Shown here: positions 1-13,174 of the stretch, piece after piece | How the letters are laid out: the number at the start of each line of letters is the position of its first letter | How positions within the stretch are numbered: the first letter of the stretch is position 1 | From: Monodelphis domestica | Lineage: Eukaryota > Chordata > Mammalia > Didelphimorphia > Didelphidae | Direction: 5' to 3' | DNA: 64,000 nt | Assembly: GCF_027887165.1 (NCBI RefSeq) | Contig: NC_077235.1 | Location: 49,097,395 to 49,161,394, forward strand | Program-made: the position numbers and the translations under genes | The notes under the pieces: model-generated | What the model was told of the DNA's origin: nothing | Seen by the model: only the letters and a program-made list of their open reading frames with translations | The model's database searches: none

Positions 1-1211
1 GAGGCCAGGAGCCCTAGGCCATGCTTGCAGTAAGGACCTGAATCCCATCTTGAAGCAGTCTGTGCAGCATTCCAGGTCTGTGTAAACCAAGAGCTAGGCT
101 TCAGACCCCCCAGTGAAGTCAGTCCCCAGGGTGCTGGCCTGTGAGACCCCAGAACTAGCTAGGCCTTACCAAAGATCAAGGAGGAGCCCTAGGGCAAGGT
201 AGTCAACAGTGTGGCTGACCCAGTCAAGCCCAGAGTAAAACCAAAAGCTCCTGCCCAAACCTGGGGCTTTGAGTTCCATCTTAGGGCAGCTCACAGTGCT
301 CTGAACTCTGTAAGCCAACAGCAGTGTCAGGGAATAATTGAATCAGCAATGGGAGGTGTTTTTTGGAGCTTCCAGCCCATGGGCCAGCATACCACCTTGG
401 AAGAACAGAAACAAGCAGAAACCCAGAAATAAGGCTATCACGGAAGAACTAAAATTTAAGATAGTGCCCTCTCTTCCCTGAGAACCAAGCCCCTCTTTAA
501 AATAAAAGTGAACATCAAGAAAAAGGTTGGGAAAATGATCAAACATCAAAATAAAACACATAACCATAGAAAATTTTTATGGAGACAAAGAGCAAGGCAC
601 AGACACAAAAGAGGACAGTGAAAGCAAAGCAAAAACACTCAAAGCTTCAAAGAAAAATATGAATTAGTCTCAGATTCTGGAAGATCTCAAAAAGGATTTC
701 AAAAATCAAGTAAGAGAATGGGAAGCTGGGTGCACAGTGGATTGAGAGTCAGACCTAGATATAGGTGGTCCTAGGTTCAAATCTGGCCTCAGATATTTCC
801 TAGGTATGACCTTGAGCAAGTCACTTAACCCCCATTACCACTCTTCTGTCTTGGAACCAATACAGAGTATTGATTCTAAGACAGGAGGTAAGAATTTTAT
901 AAGAAATCATTTAAAAGAGGCAGAGGAAAAATGGGGAAGAGAAATTAAAGAAATGCAAGAAGAAATGGACCAAATAAAAATGGAGGGTCAAAAGTTCACA
1001 AAAGAAAATCATTCCTTCAAAATTAGAATTGGGCAACTAGCAGCTAATGACTTCCTAAAACATGAGTAAAACAAAATTAAAAGAAGAACAAAAACAAACA
1101 AAAGAAAACTTGAACTATCTCATTGAAGAAACAACTGACCTGGAAAATGGATCCAGGAGAAACAATCTAAGAATTATTGACCTACCTAAAAGCCATTATA
1201 AAAATTCCTGG
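1..1211 (+). mobile_element. L1 LINE (outer, older copy), 5' part
   Basis: 5' UTR-like sequence (1 to about 650) followed by the start of ORF1. From about 660 the reading is coiled-coil-like and lysine/glutamate rich. From 898 it gives ..EAEEKWGREIKEMQEEMDQ.., and 1062 onward gives ..ENLNYLIEETTDLENGSRRNNLRI.., which is the L1 ORF1p coiled coil leading into the RRM. The ORF1 is broken: a SINE lies at about 720-899, a stop follows at 1067-1069 and the frame changes. The copy stops at about 1211 inside ORF1 and appears to resume at about 8131, because the same ORF1 region continues there after a 6.9 kb younger L1. The short motif TATAAAAATTCCTGG (left) and TATAAAAATCCTGG (right) looks like the target-site duplication of that insertion. 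Confidence 0.8.
720..899 (+). mobile_element. tRNA-derived marsupial SINE
   Basis: Full-length member of the SINE repeated throughout the window: head AGCTGGGTGCACAGTGGATT, central box-B-like GGTTCAAATCTGG, then GACCTTGAGCAAGTCACTTA, and tail TTGATTCTAAGACAGGAGG. It sits in the outer L1 ORF1. TAAGAGAAT (711-719) and TAAGAAAT (900-907) are a plausible short target-site duplication. Confidence 0.85.
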
Positions 1212-2065
1212 GTTTTCTGTGATTGGTGTTCCCTCCTCCTTCTCTGTTCCATTTGCTCTTTGCTCATTGCCAGTATAGAAGCTGTTGATTGTAATTTCTT
1301 TTTTCTTTTTCTGTTGTTTGCTCATATTAACCCCTTCTTTACTCCCTGCAGTTGTCTGCACTCTTGCTCCTCTCATTTTTTTTTTTGTTTTGGGCTTTTC
1401 TGTCAGTCTTCCTTCTTGGTGCTTTGTCAGCAAATCTCTCAGCACAGTCTGTAGGGGAGGGGTGTTGGGGCTTGAACTTCCCTGCCCTCTGGAGGCTTTG
1501 ATTGAATTAAAGTCCAGCAGTCTGTGGGGGAGGAGTGTTGGAGCTTGAGCTTCCTTGTCCTTTGAAGATTTTGATGGGATTAAGTCCAGCTAGGTTGGGC
1601 TGGATGTGCCCTGAGGCCGAAACCTCCTGGAAGAGGGGAGCAATATGGACAGTCTCTGCTGCTGCAATTAGGCTGCCTGCTCTGTGCTCCTTCTCCTTCT
1701 GTTTCTCCACCATCTGTGTTCAATGCTTTGAGCCTGGTACAGCTTTGCCTGAAAGGTACTCCCTCCAGACCAGTGCCTTTGCCCGCCTAGATGTTTCAGT
1801 TGCCACTGGAGGCTTAATGCTCTAGGTGGGGAAGGGGTCCTGGGACCTTCCTCCTTCCTTCCCCTTAAACCAGAGTGTTCTCAAATTCAGGCTTTTGTGG
1901 GACATGCCTTTTAAGTTGAGTCAAGCAGGAGGGATCCTTGGCTTTGTCTTGTTGTTAGTTTTGATTTTCAATCCCCTAGGAGCATTTAGTTTGTAATTGG
2001 TAAGGAAGGGTTTTCAGAGTTCTGAACTTTCGCTGCCTCTATGACACCATCTTGACTCTGCCTAG
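1212..2065 (-). mobile_element. Inverted L1 5' UTR segment
   Basis: Read on the minus strand this begins at about 2065 with a typical L1 5' end (GGCAGAGTCAAGATGGTGTC, allowing its first bases) and runs through a GC-richer 5' UTR to about 1212. It lies inside the same target-site-duplication-bounded insertion as the plus-strand L1 body (2345-8130). The simplest reading is a 5' inversion made during L1 insertion (twin priming). An independent antisense L1 fragment is the alternative. Open frames here on either strand are not conserved coding sequence. Confidence 0.6.
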
Positions 2066-2344
2066 CTTCAGTCTTATAACACCAATTGTCTAATGGACAT
2101 CTCAAATTTGATATGTCTAAACCTGAAGTCATTATGTTTCCCAACCAAATCTACCCCTATTTCTGACGAAGTCTACCAGCTTCAAAATCTCAACACTTCC
2201 CTTCACTCTTCCCTCTTCCTCACCCAACCTGACCAGTCAGTTGTCTATCATTTGCTGCCATTTTCTCCTCTACAACTTGTCTTTTGTCTGACGGCTGTCT
2301 CTCTACTCAGTTACCACCACCTTACTTTAGGCTCAGCAAATTAG
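2066..2344 (+). repeat. L2/CR1-like fragment between two L1 pieces
   Basis: The stretch 2090-2175 resembles the L2 3' ORF region (..CATCTCAAATTTGATATGTC.. then ..GAAGTCATTATGTTTCCCAA..), which in L2 encodes the segment 'MSKTELIIFPPK'. The rest is pyrimidine-rich and unassigned. It separates the inverted L1 5' UTR from the L1 body, an unexpected place for an L2 piece. Confidence 0.45.
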
Positions 2345-2353
2345 ATACAGGCT

Positions 2354-3276
2354 TTGGAAGAACTCAAAATACAATTAAAAACACAATTAAGAGAGGCTAA
2401 AGACAACTGGGAAAAGAATGTAAAAAGTAAGATAAGTAATCTGGAAACAGAACACAGTGTCTTGAAAGCCAAAATAAATCAGCTTGAAAATGAGGCAAAG
2501 GAGATGAAAGATCAGAAGAAGGATGACCAAAAAGCCAGAGATGAAATCTAGTCTTTAAGAACCAGAATACAACAATTAGAAGCAAGCAACTTCACAAGGC
2601 AGCAGGACACTATAAAACAAAATCAAAAGAATGAAAAAAAAATTAGGAAAATATGAAGCATCTCATTCACAAAACAGAAGATTTAGAAAATCATTCCAGG
2701 AGAAACAACTTAAGAATCATTGGTCTACCAGAAGACCATGACAAAAGAAAAAGCCTGGACATTATACTGCAGGAAATTATCCAAGAAAACTGCCCTGATA
2801 TTCTAGAACAAGAGGGAAAAGTGGAGATTAAAAGAATCCACAGATCACCTCCTGTACTTAATCCCCAACTGACAATACCCAGGAATGTTATAGCCAAACT
2901 CAAGAACTATCATACCAGGGAAAAAATATTACAAGCTGCTAAGAAGAAATCATTCAGTTACCATGGAAGCACAGTGAAGATAACACAGGATCTGGCTGCA
3001 TCTACACTGAAGGACCAAAAGGCATGGAATATGATATTCTGGAAAGCAAGGGAACTAGGACTACAACCAAGAATCAACTATCCAGAAAAACCGACTATAT
3101 TCTTACAGGGGAAAGTGTGGTCATTTAACAAAATAGAAGAATTCCAAGCATTTGTAAAGAAAAGACCAGACCTGAACAGAAAATTTGATGCCCAACCACA
3201 GAACTCAAGAGAATCATCAAAAGGTAATTTAAAAAGAGGGAAAAAACTAAACAAACCCCCACTTTTTAGAGACTAA
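2354..3276 (+). pseudogene. L1 ORF1p (RNA-binding chaperone), interrupted
   Basis: L1 ORF1p is the trimeric nucleic-acid chaperone that coats L1 RNA. The first 65 residues (2354-2551) are coiled-coil-like (..LKAKINQLENEAKEMK..) and end at a TAG. The frame then shifts, and 2653-3276 gives 207 residues with the RRM (..RRNNLRIIGLPE..) and the C-terminal domain (..KARELGLQPRINYPEKPTI..). Together this is close to the usual 300-340 residue length. No ATG aligned to family starts is certain: 2354 is only the first ATG, and the reading is open a little upstream. Confidence 0.8.
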
Positions 3277-3946
3277 ATAAGTTAAAATGTTATGTATCCC
3301 TATAAGAAAAGAGGTCATTGGTAACTCTTAAAAATTATTATTATTACTTGGGCAGCTAGAAGAATTACACTTAGAGGGAACAGTGACAAACTGTGTAGGA
3401 TGAAATGCCAAGACATAAATATGTATACAGATATATGTATGCATAAATACATGTATATATATGTGTGTGTGTGTGTGTATACACATATATACAACTAGAG
3501 CTAAAAATAGGTACTAAAAGAAATGGGAAAAGAAACAAAAGGGGTAAATTTATATGTTACAAAGAAGCTTATGGCAGCAGGGGGAGAACATCAATACACT
3601 GGAAGGGTAAAGAGGTTGGAGATAGGAAATCCTCAACTCTTATATGCATTGAAATTGACTCAAAGAGGGAAGAACAATTCAATCCATTGGGGCAGAGAAT
3701 TGACTCGTGCCCTATAGGGAAATCGAAGGGTAAGAAACAGACTGGTGGAGAGGGAAGCAGTACATGGGAGGGAGAGGGGGGATAGTTTTAAAATACTATA
3801 AAGGAAATAAGGGGGAATAAGAAGGGAGGGGGGTAGAAAGGGAAGTAAAATAAGGGTGGGAACTAGGGGGACTGATTAAAAACAAAACATTGGTGTAGAA
3901 TGAAATAGTGAAAAAAGAAAAGGCAGGACTAGGAGTAGAAATCAAA

Positions 3947-6900
3947 ATGTTGGGAAATAAACAGCTGGTAATCATAACTCTGAATATGAATGGAATGAAC
4001 TCACCCATAAAATGCAAGTGAATAGCAGAGTGGATTATAATCCAAAACCCTACCATATGTTGTCTACAAGAAACATACATATAGATACACATTGGGTAAA
4101 AGTTAGAGGATGGAGCCAAATCTATTGGGCATCAACTGAGAAAAATAAGGCAGGAGTCACAATCATCATATCTGACAAAACCAAAGTAAAAATAGATCTA
4201 TTCAAAAGAGATAGGGAAGGTAATTACATCCTGATAAAAGGCAGTATAAACAATGAGGAAATATCAGTACTCAACATGTATGCACCAAATGGCATAGCAT
4301 CCAAATTTCTAAAGGAGAAACTAGGGGAGCTCAAGGATGAAATAGATTAAAAAATTATACTAGTTGGAGACCTGAATCTTCCTCTATCTGAACTAGATAA
4401 ATCAAACCAAAAAATAAATAAGAAAGAGGTAAGAGAAGTGAATGAAATCTTAGAAAAATTAGAGTTAGTAGATATGTGGAGAAAAATAAATAGGGACAAA
4501 AAGGAATACACCTTCTTTTCAGCAGCACATGGTACATTCACAAAGATTGACCATGTATTAGGGCCTAAAAACATTGCAAACAAAGGCAAAAGAGCAGAAA
4601 TAAATGTAACCTTCTCAGATCACAATGCAATGAAAATAATAATTAGTAAGGGTATATGGAGAGGTAAATCAAAAATTAATTGGAAATTAAACAATATGAT
4701 TCTCCAAAATTGGTTATTTAAAGAACAAATCATAGAAACATAACTTCATTGAAGAAAATGACAATGATGAGACATCCTTTCAAAATCTATGGGATGCAGC
4801 CAAAGTAGTACTCAGGGAGAAATCCGTATCCTTGAGTTCATATATTAACAAATTAGAGAGGGCAGAGGTCAATGAATTGGGCATGCAAATTAAAAAACTA
4901 GAAAGTGAACAAATTAAAAATCCTCAGATGAAGACTAAATCAGAGACCCCAAAAATCAAAGGAGAAATTAATAAAATTGAAAGTCAAAGAACTATTGATT
5001 TAATAAATAAGACTAGAAGCTGGTACTTTGAAAAAACAAATAAAACAGACAAAGTACTGGTCAATCTAATTAAAAAAAGGAAAGAAGAAAACCAAATTGA
5101 TAGTATCCAAGATGAAAAGGGAGACCTCACCTCTAATGAAGAGGTTAAAAACTATTATGCCCAAGTATATAGCAACAAATATGGCAATCTAGATGATATG
5201 GATGAATATTTACAAAAATATAAATTGCCTAGACTAACTGAGGAAGAAATAGACTACCTAAACAACCCCATATCAGAAAAAGTAATTGAACAAACCATCA
5301 AAGAATTCCCTAAGAAAAAATCCTCAAGTCTAGATGGATTCACAAATGAATTCTATCAAACATTCAAAGAACAACTAATTCCAATATTATACAAACCATT
5401 TGACAGAATAAGCAAAGAAGGAGTTCTACCAAATTCCTTTTATGACACAAATATTGTACTGATTCCAAAGCCAGGCAGGTCAAAAACAGAGAAAGAAAAC
5501 TACAGACCAGTCTCCTTAATGAATATAGATGCAAAAATCTTAAATAGGATACTAGCAAAAAGACTCCAGCAAGTGATCAGGAGGGTTATTGACTGTGACC
5601 AGGTAGGATTCATACCAGGAATGCAAGGATGGTTCAATATTAGGAAAGCCATCCACATAATTGACCACATTAACAAGCAAATCAACAAAAATCACATGAT
5701 TATTTCAATAGCTGCAGAAAAAGCCTTTGACAAAATACAATACTCATTCCTATTGAAAACCCTAGAAGGCATAGGAATAGAAGGGCCTTTCCTAAAAATA
5801 ATAAACAGTATATATCTAAAACCATCAGCTAATATCATCTGCAATGGGGATAAACTAGAAGCCTTCCCAATAAGATCAGGAGTGAAACAAGAATGCATTA
5901 TCACTTCTATTATTTAACATTGTACTAGAAACACTAGCTGTAGCAATTAGAAAAGAAAAAGAAATTGAAGGTATTAAAATTGGCATTGAGTAGACCAAGC
6001 TATCACTCTTTGTGGATGATATGATGGTCTACTTAAAGAGTCCTAGAGAATCAACCAAAAAGCTAGTCGAAATAATCAACAACTTTAGCAAAGTTGCAGG
6101 ATACAAAATAAACCCACATAAGTCATCAGTATTTCTATAGATCTCCAACACATCTCAACAGCAAGAATTAGAAAGAGAAATTCCATTTAAAATCACCCTA
6201 GACAATATAAAATACTTAGGAATCTATCTGCCAAGACAAACACAGGAACTATATGAATATGACTACAAAACACTCTTCACACAATTAAAAGTAGATCTAA
6301 ACAATTGGAAAAACATCAACCATTCATGGGTAGGATGAGCTAACATAATAAAATGACCATCCTACCCACATTTATTTACTTATTTAGTGACATACCCATT
6401 GAACTACCAAAAAATTTTTTTACTGAATTAGAAAAAACCATAACAAAGTTCATTTGGAAGAATAAAAGATCATTAATATCCAGGGAAATCATGAAAAAAA
6501 TGTGAAGGAAGGAGGCCTTGCAGTACCAGATCTCTAACTATACTATTAAGGAATGATCATCAAAACAATTTGGTACTGGCTAAGAGACAAAAAGGAGAAT
6601 CAGTTGAACAGACTTGGGGTAAGTGACTTCAGTAAGGTAGTCTATGACAAGCCCCAAGATCCGAGCTTTGGGGACCAAAACCCACTATTTGATAAAAACT
6701 GCTGGGAAAATTAGAAGACAGTATGGGAGAGATTAGGTTTGGATCAACATCTCACACACCCTACACCAAGATAAACTCAGAATGGGGGAATGACTTGAAT
6801 ATAAAGAAGGAAAGTATAAGCAAATTAGGTGAACACAGAATAATATACTTGTCAGATCTTTGGGAAAGAAAAGACTTTAAAACCAAGGAAGAGCTAGAAA

Positions 6901-7696
6901 AAAACCACATAATGTAAAATCAATAATTTTGATTACATCAAATTAAAAAGGTTTTGTACAAGCAAAACCAATGCAACCAAAATTAGAAGGGAAGCAACAA
7001 ATTGGGAAACAATCTTCATAACAAAAACCTCTGACAACGGTCTAATTACTCAACTTTATAAAGAGCTAAATCAGTTGTACAAAAAATCAAGCCATTCCCC
7101 AATTGATAAATGGGCAAGGGACATGAATAGGTAATTTTCATTTAAGAAATCAAAACTATTAATAAGCACATAGAAAAGTGTTCTAAATCTCTTATAATCA
7201 GAGAAATGTAAATCAAAACAACTCTGAGGTATCACCTCACACCTTGCAGATTGGCTAACATGACAGCAATGGAAAGTAATGAATGCTAGAGGGGGTGTAG
7301 CAAAATTGGGACATTAATGCATTGCTGGTGGAGTTGTGAACTGATCCCACCATTCTGGAGGGCAATTTGGAACTATGCCCAAAGAGCGCTAAAAGACTGC
7401 TGAGTTTGTATCCCAAAGAGATAATAATGAAAAAGACTTGTACAAGAATATTCATCGCTGCACTCTTTGTGGTGGCAAAAAATTGGAAAATGAGAGGATG
7501 CCCTTCAATCAGTGAATGGCTAAAGAAATTGTAGTATATGTTGGTGATGGAATACTATTGTGCTCAAAGGAATAATAAACTGGAGGAATTCCATGGGAAC
7601 TGGAACATCCTCCAGGAATTGATACAGAGTGAAAGGAGCAGAAATAAGAGAACATTATACACAGAGATTGATATACTGTGGTACAATCGAATGTAA
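3947..7696 (+). pseudogene. L1 ORF2p (endonuclease-reverse transcriptase), interrupted
   Basis: ORF2p nicks target DNA and reverse transcribes L1 RNA. Endonuclease hallmarks: LNMNGMNSP at the start, CLQET near 4060, ISVLNMYAPNG at about 4260, and FSDHNAM near 4615. The reverse transcriptase lies in 4832-5917 and beyond: [40 protein letters not shown], and the catalytic box at 6009-6020, which reads FVDD instead of the usual FADD. The C-terminal end (..MEYYCAQRNN..) reaches a TAA at 7694-7696. Stops and frame changes break it into at least five open stretches, so it is inactive. Confidence 0.85.
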
Positions 7697-10253
7697 TGGA
7701 CTTCTCCATAAGTGGCAATGCAGTGATCCTGAACAACTTGGAGGGATCTACGAGAAAGAACACTATCCACATTCAGAGGAAAAACTGTGAGAGTAGAAAC
7801 ACAGAGGAAAAAACAACTGCTTGAATACATGGGTTGAGGGGATATGGTTGGGGATATAGACTCTAAATGGACATCCTAATGCAAACACCAAGAACATGGA
7901 AATAGGTTTTGATCAAGGACATAAGTAATACCCAATGAAATTGCACGTTGGCTTTGGGAAGAGTGGGTGGAGGGGAGGGAGGGAAATAATGTGATTCTTG
8001 TAACCAAGGAATAATATTCTAAATTGACTGAATAATTTAATTTAAATTAAAAAATAAAATAAGAAACAGATTTATACTTATTAAATATATTTTATTAAAA
8101 TAAAATAAATATAAACCAAAAAATTAAAAAAATATAAAAATCCTGGACACTATACCACTGCCACAAGAAATTATCAAAGAAAACTGCCTTATATTCTTGA
8201 ATAAGAGAGTAAAATAGAAATTGAAAGAATCCACAGATCACCTCCAGAAAGAAATCCCCAAATGACAACTTCCAGGAGTATTATAGCTAAAAGCCCCCAA
8301 TACAAGAAGAAAATACTGAATGAAGCCATAAAGAAACAATTCAAATTCCATGGAGCTACAGTCAGCATTACATAGGATTTAGAAGCCTCTACATTAAAAG
8401 ATCAGAAGGTGTAGAATATGATATTTTGTAAGGTAAAAGATCTTGGTTTACAACCCAGAATCACCTATCTAGCAAAACTGAGTATATTCTTTCAGGGGAA
8501 AAAGGTCATTCAATAAAATAGAATATTTCTAAACATTCTTGATGAAAAGATTAGACCTAAACAGAAAATTTGAAGTCCAAATACAAGACCCAAGTAAAGT
8601 CTAAAAAGGAAAATAAGAAAGTAAAAACATAAGGGACTTAATAAGGTCAAATTGTATATATTCCTACATGGAAAGAGGATATTTTTAATTCTTAAAAATT
8701 TTTTTAATCAGTATTAGAGCAGTTAGAAGGAATATACATAGAGGATGTGGGATTAAGCTAATTGGATGACATTATGCAAAAAAAGTCAAAGGGTGAAAAA
8801 GAGAATTTCACTGAGAGAAAAGGGAAGTGAGAGATGGAATGGGGGAAATTATCTCACTTTATGAGATGTGTAAAACTATTACAGATGAGGGTGGTGATCA
8901 GAAATGCTTAAACTTTATTCTCATCATAACTGGCTCAGAGAGGGAATAACAATCATATTCATTGGAGTATGGAATCCTATCTTACCCTATAAAGAACTAG
9001 TAGGCAAGGGGCAGGGTGATAAAAAGCAAAACATCTGTGAGGAGGGACAGAGTGAAAGGAAAAAGAACAGGATCAAATAAGATAGAAGGGAATACACAGT
9101 TGGTAATCATAACTAGGAATGTGAATGGGATGAACTCACCCATATAACAGAAGTGGATAGCAGAGTGAATTAAAAAACAGAATCCTACCATATATTGTTT
9201 ACAAGAAACACATTTGAGGCACGGAGACACATACAAAGTAAAGGTAAGGGGCTGGAGCAGAATCTATTGGGCTTCAACTGAAACAAAAAAGCAGAAGTAT
9301 CATTTATGATCTCAGAGAAAGCTAAAGCAAAAATAGATCTGATTAAAAGAAATAAGGAGATTACATCTTGCTAAAAAGTACTATAAGCAATGACATAATA
9401 TCAATACTAAACACATATGCACCAAATGGTATAATCTCCAAAAATTTAAAGGAGAAATTAAATGAACTTCAGGAGGAAATAGATAGTAAAACTAAACTAG
9501 GGGGAACCTCAACTTCCTCCTTTCATATCTAGATAAATCAAACTAAAAATAAATAAGAAAGAAGTAAAGGAAGTGATTGAAATCTTTAAAAAGTTAGAAC
9601 TTATGGTTCTCTGGAGAGAATTGATTGGGAATAGAAAGGAATATATCTTCTTTTCATCAATACATGGATTCTACACAAAAAAAATTGATCATGAATTAAG
9701 TCATAAAAACTTCCCAACCAAATGCAGAAAATCATAAATAATAAATGCATCCTTTTCAGATCATAATGTAATAAAAATTATAATCAATGAGGCTCCCTGG
9801 AAAGACAAATAAGAAATTAATTGGAAACTAAATAATCTAATGCTAAAAAGGAGTGGTCAAAGAACAAATTTTAGAAACAAATCAATAATTTCATTAATGA
9901 AAATGACAGAGACAACATATCAAAATTCATGGGATACAATCAAAGCAGTACTTAGGGAAAATTTTAAATCTCTAAACATTTACATCAATAAAATGGAGAA
10001 AATGCAGATCAATGAATTGGGCATGCAACTAAAAAAACTAGAAAAATATCAAAGTAAAAAAACCTCAATTAAAAGCTAAATTGGCAATCCTAAAAATTGA
10101 AGGAGAAATTAGTAAAATTGAAAGTAAGAGAACCATTGAACTACTAAATAAGACTAGGAAGTGGTTTTATGAAAAAAATAGATAAAGCATTGATTAATTT
10201 GATTTAAAAAAAGAAAGAAGAAAATGAAATAATCAGTATCAAAAATGAAAAGA

Positions 10254-10350
10254 ATGTGTATGATCCTGGGCAAGTCACTTAATCCCCATTGTCTAGCCCT
10301 TACCACTCCTCTGCCTAGGAACCTTCTAAGGCAGAAGGTAAGGGTTTTTA
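10254..10350 (+). mobile_element. 5'-truncated tRNA-derived SINE
   Basis: Only the 3' half is present, from GATCCTGGGCAAGTCACTTA to GCAGAAGGTAAGGG. It is flanked by AAAAATGAAAAGA (10241-10253) and AAAAATGAAAAAGA (10351-10364), a good target-site duplication that breaks the outer L1 ORF2. Confidence 0.85.
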
Positions 10351-10798
10351 AAAAATGAAAAAGATGAAGTCACCACCAATGAAGAGGAAATTAAAGCAAT
10401 CATTAGGAGCTATTTTGCCTTACTATATGCCAATAAATCTGATAATCTAAGTGAAATGGATGAACATTTGCAAAAATACAAATTGCCCAGATTAACAAAA
10501 GAGAAAATAGAATACTTAAATAATCCCATCTCAGAATAAGAAATTGTACAAGCCATCTATGAACTTCCTAAGAAAAAATACCTAGGGTCAGATGAATTCA
10601 CAAGTTAATTCTATCAAACATTTAAAGAAAAATTAATTACAATACCACATAAACTATTTGGAAAAACAGGCAGAGAAGGAATCCTACCAAATTATTTTTA
10701 TTAAAAAATATTGTTCTGTTACTTAAGCTAGGAAGACCAAAAACAGAGAAAAAAATTATAGGCCAATTTCATTAATGCATATAGGTGAAAAAAATTTT

Positions 10799-11274
10799 TT
10801 TTCCATTTGAATAAGTTTATTTAGTCAATTTAGAACATTATTCCTTGGTTACAAGAATCACATTATTTCCTTCCCTCCCCTCCACTCACTCTTCCCACAG
10901 CCAATGTGCAATTTCACTGGGTATTACTTGTGTCCTTGATCAGAACCTATTTCCATGCTGTTATTTACACTAGGATGTTCATTTAGAGTCTACATCCCCA
11001 ACCATATCCCTTCAACCCATGTATTTAAGCAATTGTTTTTCTTCGGTGTTTTTACTCCCACTGTGTGCTCTGGATGTGGATAGTGGCTTTTCTCATAGAT
11101 CCCTCCAAGTAGTTCAGGATCACCGCATTGCCACTAATGGAGAAGTCCATTACATTTGGTTGTACCAAAGTGTATCAGTCTCTGTGTACAATGTTTTCCT
11201 GGTTCTGCTCCTCTAACTCTGCATCAATTCCTGGAGGTTGTTCCAGTCCCCATGGAATTCCTCCAGTTTATTAT
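10799..11274 (-). mobile_element. Antisense L1 3' end (first of two)
   Basis: Poly-T at the left edge, then the reverse complement of the L1 3' UTR (C-rich run TTCCCTCCCCTCCACTC) and of the ORF2 C-terminus. Together with the next element it is bounded by GTGAAAAAAATTTT (10785-10798) and GTGAAAAAATTTT (11971-11983), a target-site duplication in the outer L1. Confidence 0.8.
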
Positions 11275-11970
11275 TCCTTTTTTTGAGCATTATTTTATTT
11301 GGTCATTTTCAAATATTATTCATTGGAAACAAAGATCATTTTCTTTTCCTCTCCCCCCTCCACCTCTCCCATAGCTGATGCGCGATTCCACTGGGTATCA
11401 CATGTGTCCTTGATTCGAACCCATTTCCATGTTGTTGGTATTTGCATTAGAGTGTTCCTTTAGAGTCTCTCCTCAGTTATATCCCTTCAACCCCTGTAGT
11501 CAAGCAATTGCTTTTCCTCGGTGTTTTTACTCCCACAGTTTGTCCTCTGCTTGTGGATAGTGTTCTTTCTCCTAGATCCCTGCAGATTGTTCAGGGACAT
11601 TGCATTGACCCTAATGGAGAAGTCCATTACGTTTGATTGTACCGCAGTGTATCAGTCTCTGTGTACAATGTTCTCCTGGTTCTGCTCCTTTCACTCTGCA
11701 TCAATTCCTGGAGGTCGTTCCAGTCCCCAAGGAATTCCTCCACTTTATTATTCCTTTGAGCACAATAGTATTCCATTATCAACAGATACCACAATTTGTT
11801 CAGCCATTTCCCAATTAAAGGGCATCCCCTCATTTTCCATTTTTTGCCACCACAAAGAGCGCAGGAATGAATGTTCTTGCATAAGTCTTTTCCCTTATTA
11901 TCTCTTTGGAGTACAAACCCAGCAGAGCAATGGCTAGATCAAAAGGCAGACGGTCTTTTAGTGCCCTTTG
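11275..11970 (-). mobile_element. Antisense L1 3' end (second of two)
   Basis: Begins with a T-run and repeats the same 3' UTR plus ORF2 C-terminus as its neighbour. The minus-strand frame 11833-11627 gives ..NKLWYLLIMEYYCAQRNNK... Because the outer target-site duplication encloses both copies, one probably landed at the 3' end of the other. Confidence 0.8.
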
Positions 11971-12790
11971 GTGAAAAAATTTTAAATAAAATACTAGCAA
12001 GGAAAGTACAGCAATATATCACAAAGATCATTCGCTATGTTTAGGAGGTATTCATACAAGGAATTCAAGGCTGGTTTAGTATTAGGAAAACTATCAGCAT
12101 AATTGACCATATCAGTAACCAAACTAATAGAAATCACATGATTGTCTCAATAGATGCAGAAAAAGGCTTTGACAAAATACGATGCCCATTACTACTAAAG
12201 CCCTGGAAAGCATAGGAATAAATGGATCATTCCTTAAAATAAGCAGTATCTACCTAAAACCATCAGCAATTATCATCTGTAATGGGTATAAGTTAGAAGC
12301 CTTCCTACTAAGATCAGGAGTGAAATAAGGATGTCCATTGTCACTGCTATTATTTAATATTGTATTAGAAATGCTAGTTTTAGCAATAAGAAAAGAAGGA
12401 AATTGAAGGAATTAAAAGTAGGCAATGAGGAAACTAAACTATCAATCTTTACAGATAATATGATGGTATACTTAGAGAAACATAGAGAATCAACTTAAAA
12501 ACTAGCTAAAATAATTAATAACTTTAGTAAAGTTGCAGGATACAAAATAAACCCACAAAATCATCAGCATTTTTATGTATAATCAACAAAGTCCAGGAGT
12601 AGGAGTTAGAGAAAGAAATTCCATTTAAAATCACTCTAGACAATATAAAATACCTTAAAATCTACTTTCCAAGGTATACATAGGAATTATATGGACACAA
12701 TTACAAAACACTTTTCACACAAATAAAGTCAGATTTGAAGAGCTGGGAAAATATTAATTGCTCATGGGTAGGCTGAGCTAATATAAAAAT

Positions 12791-13174
12791 AGCACTTCTA
12801 TGATGAATAATGTGACTTCAGAAAGAGCTTGAAAGACCTTCATGGAATGATGCGGAGTGAAATAAGCAGAACCAGGAAAATATTGTACCCAGTAATGGCA
12901 ATATTGTGGAATGATCAAATGTGACAGACTTAACTACTCTCCGCAATACAAAGATCCAGGACAATTTGGAAGGACTTAAGACAAAGAAGGCTATCTACCT
13001 CCAGAAAAAGAACTGTTGGAGTCAGAATGCATATAAAAGCATATGCTTTTTCAATTGTTTATTGGGTTTATATTTTGGAGTTTTGGTTTTATAAGATTAC
13101 TCATTTATAAAAATGAACAATATGGATAAAAATAAAACAAATAAAATAAAATTTAAAAAATAAAAGTAAAATAA
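12791..13174 (+). mobile_element. L1 3' end of a different subfamily
   Basis: Contains GATGCGGAGTGAAATAAGCA, AACCAGGAAAATATTGTACC and a long A-rich AAATAAAATAAA tail. This is the 3' end seen in older marsupial L1s. It interrupts the outer L1 between TAATATAAAAAT and GACAGTTTTACC. Edges are approximate. Confidence 0.7.

Larger units (their letters stand above)
2345..8130 (+). mobile_element. L1 LINE (inner, younger copy), nearly full length
   Basis: ORF1 (2354-3276), an inter-ORF spacer (3277-3946) with a TG/TA-rich stretch, ORF2 (3947-7696), and a 3' UTR with a G-rich run (GGAGGGGAGGGAGGG) before an A-rich end at 8040-8130. It is inserted in an older L1 of the same orientation. Both ORFs are interrupted, so it is not an active copy. 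ORF1 has a stop and a frame change. ORF2 has several stops or frame changes, including a Trp-to-stop change in the endonuclease, after ..MNSPIKCK. Confidence 0.85.

Noticed and set aside
1062-1825. Several leucine/cysteine-rich plus-strand frames
   Set aside because: They cross the junction into the inverted L1 5' UTR and have no conserved product.
3449-3490. TG/TA alternating run as a Z-DNA regulatory element
   Set aside because: A short dinucleotide repeat in the L1 inter-ORF spacer, with no further support.
10990-11937. Open frames up to 138 residues on the plus strand
   Set aside because: They are antisense shadows of the L1 ORF2 C-terminus and 3' UTR in two minus-strand L1 insertions.
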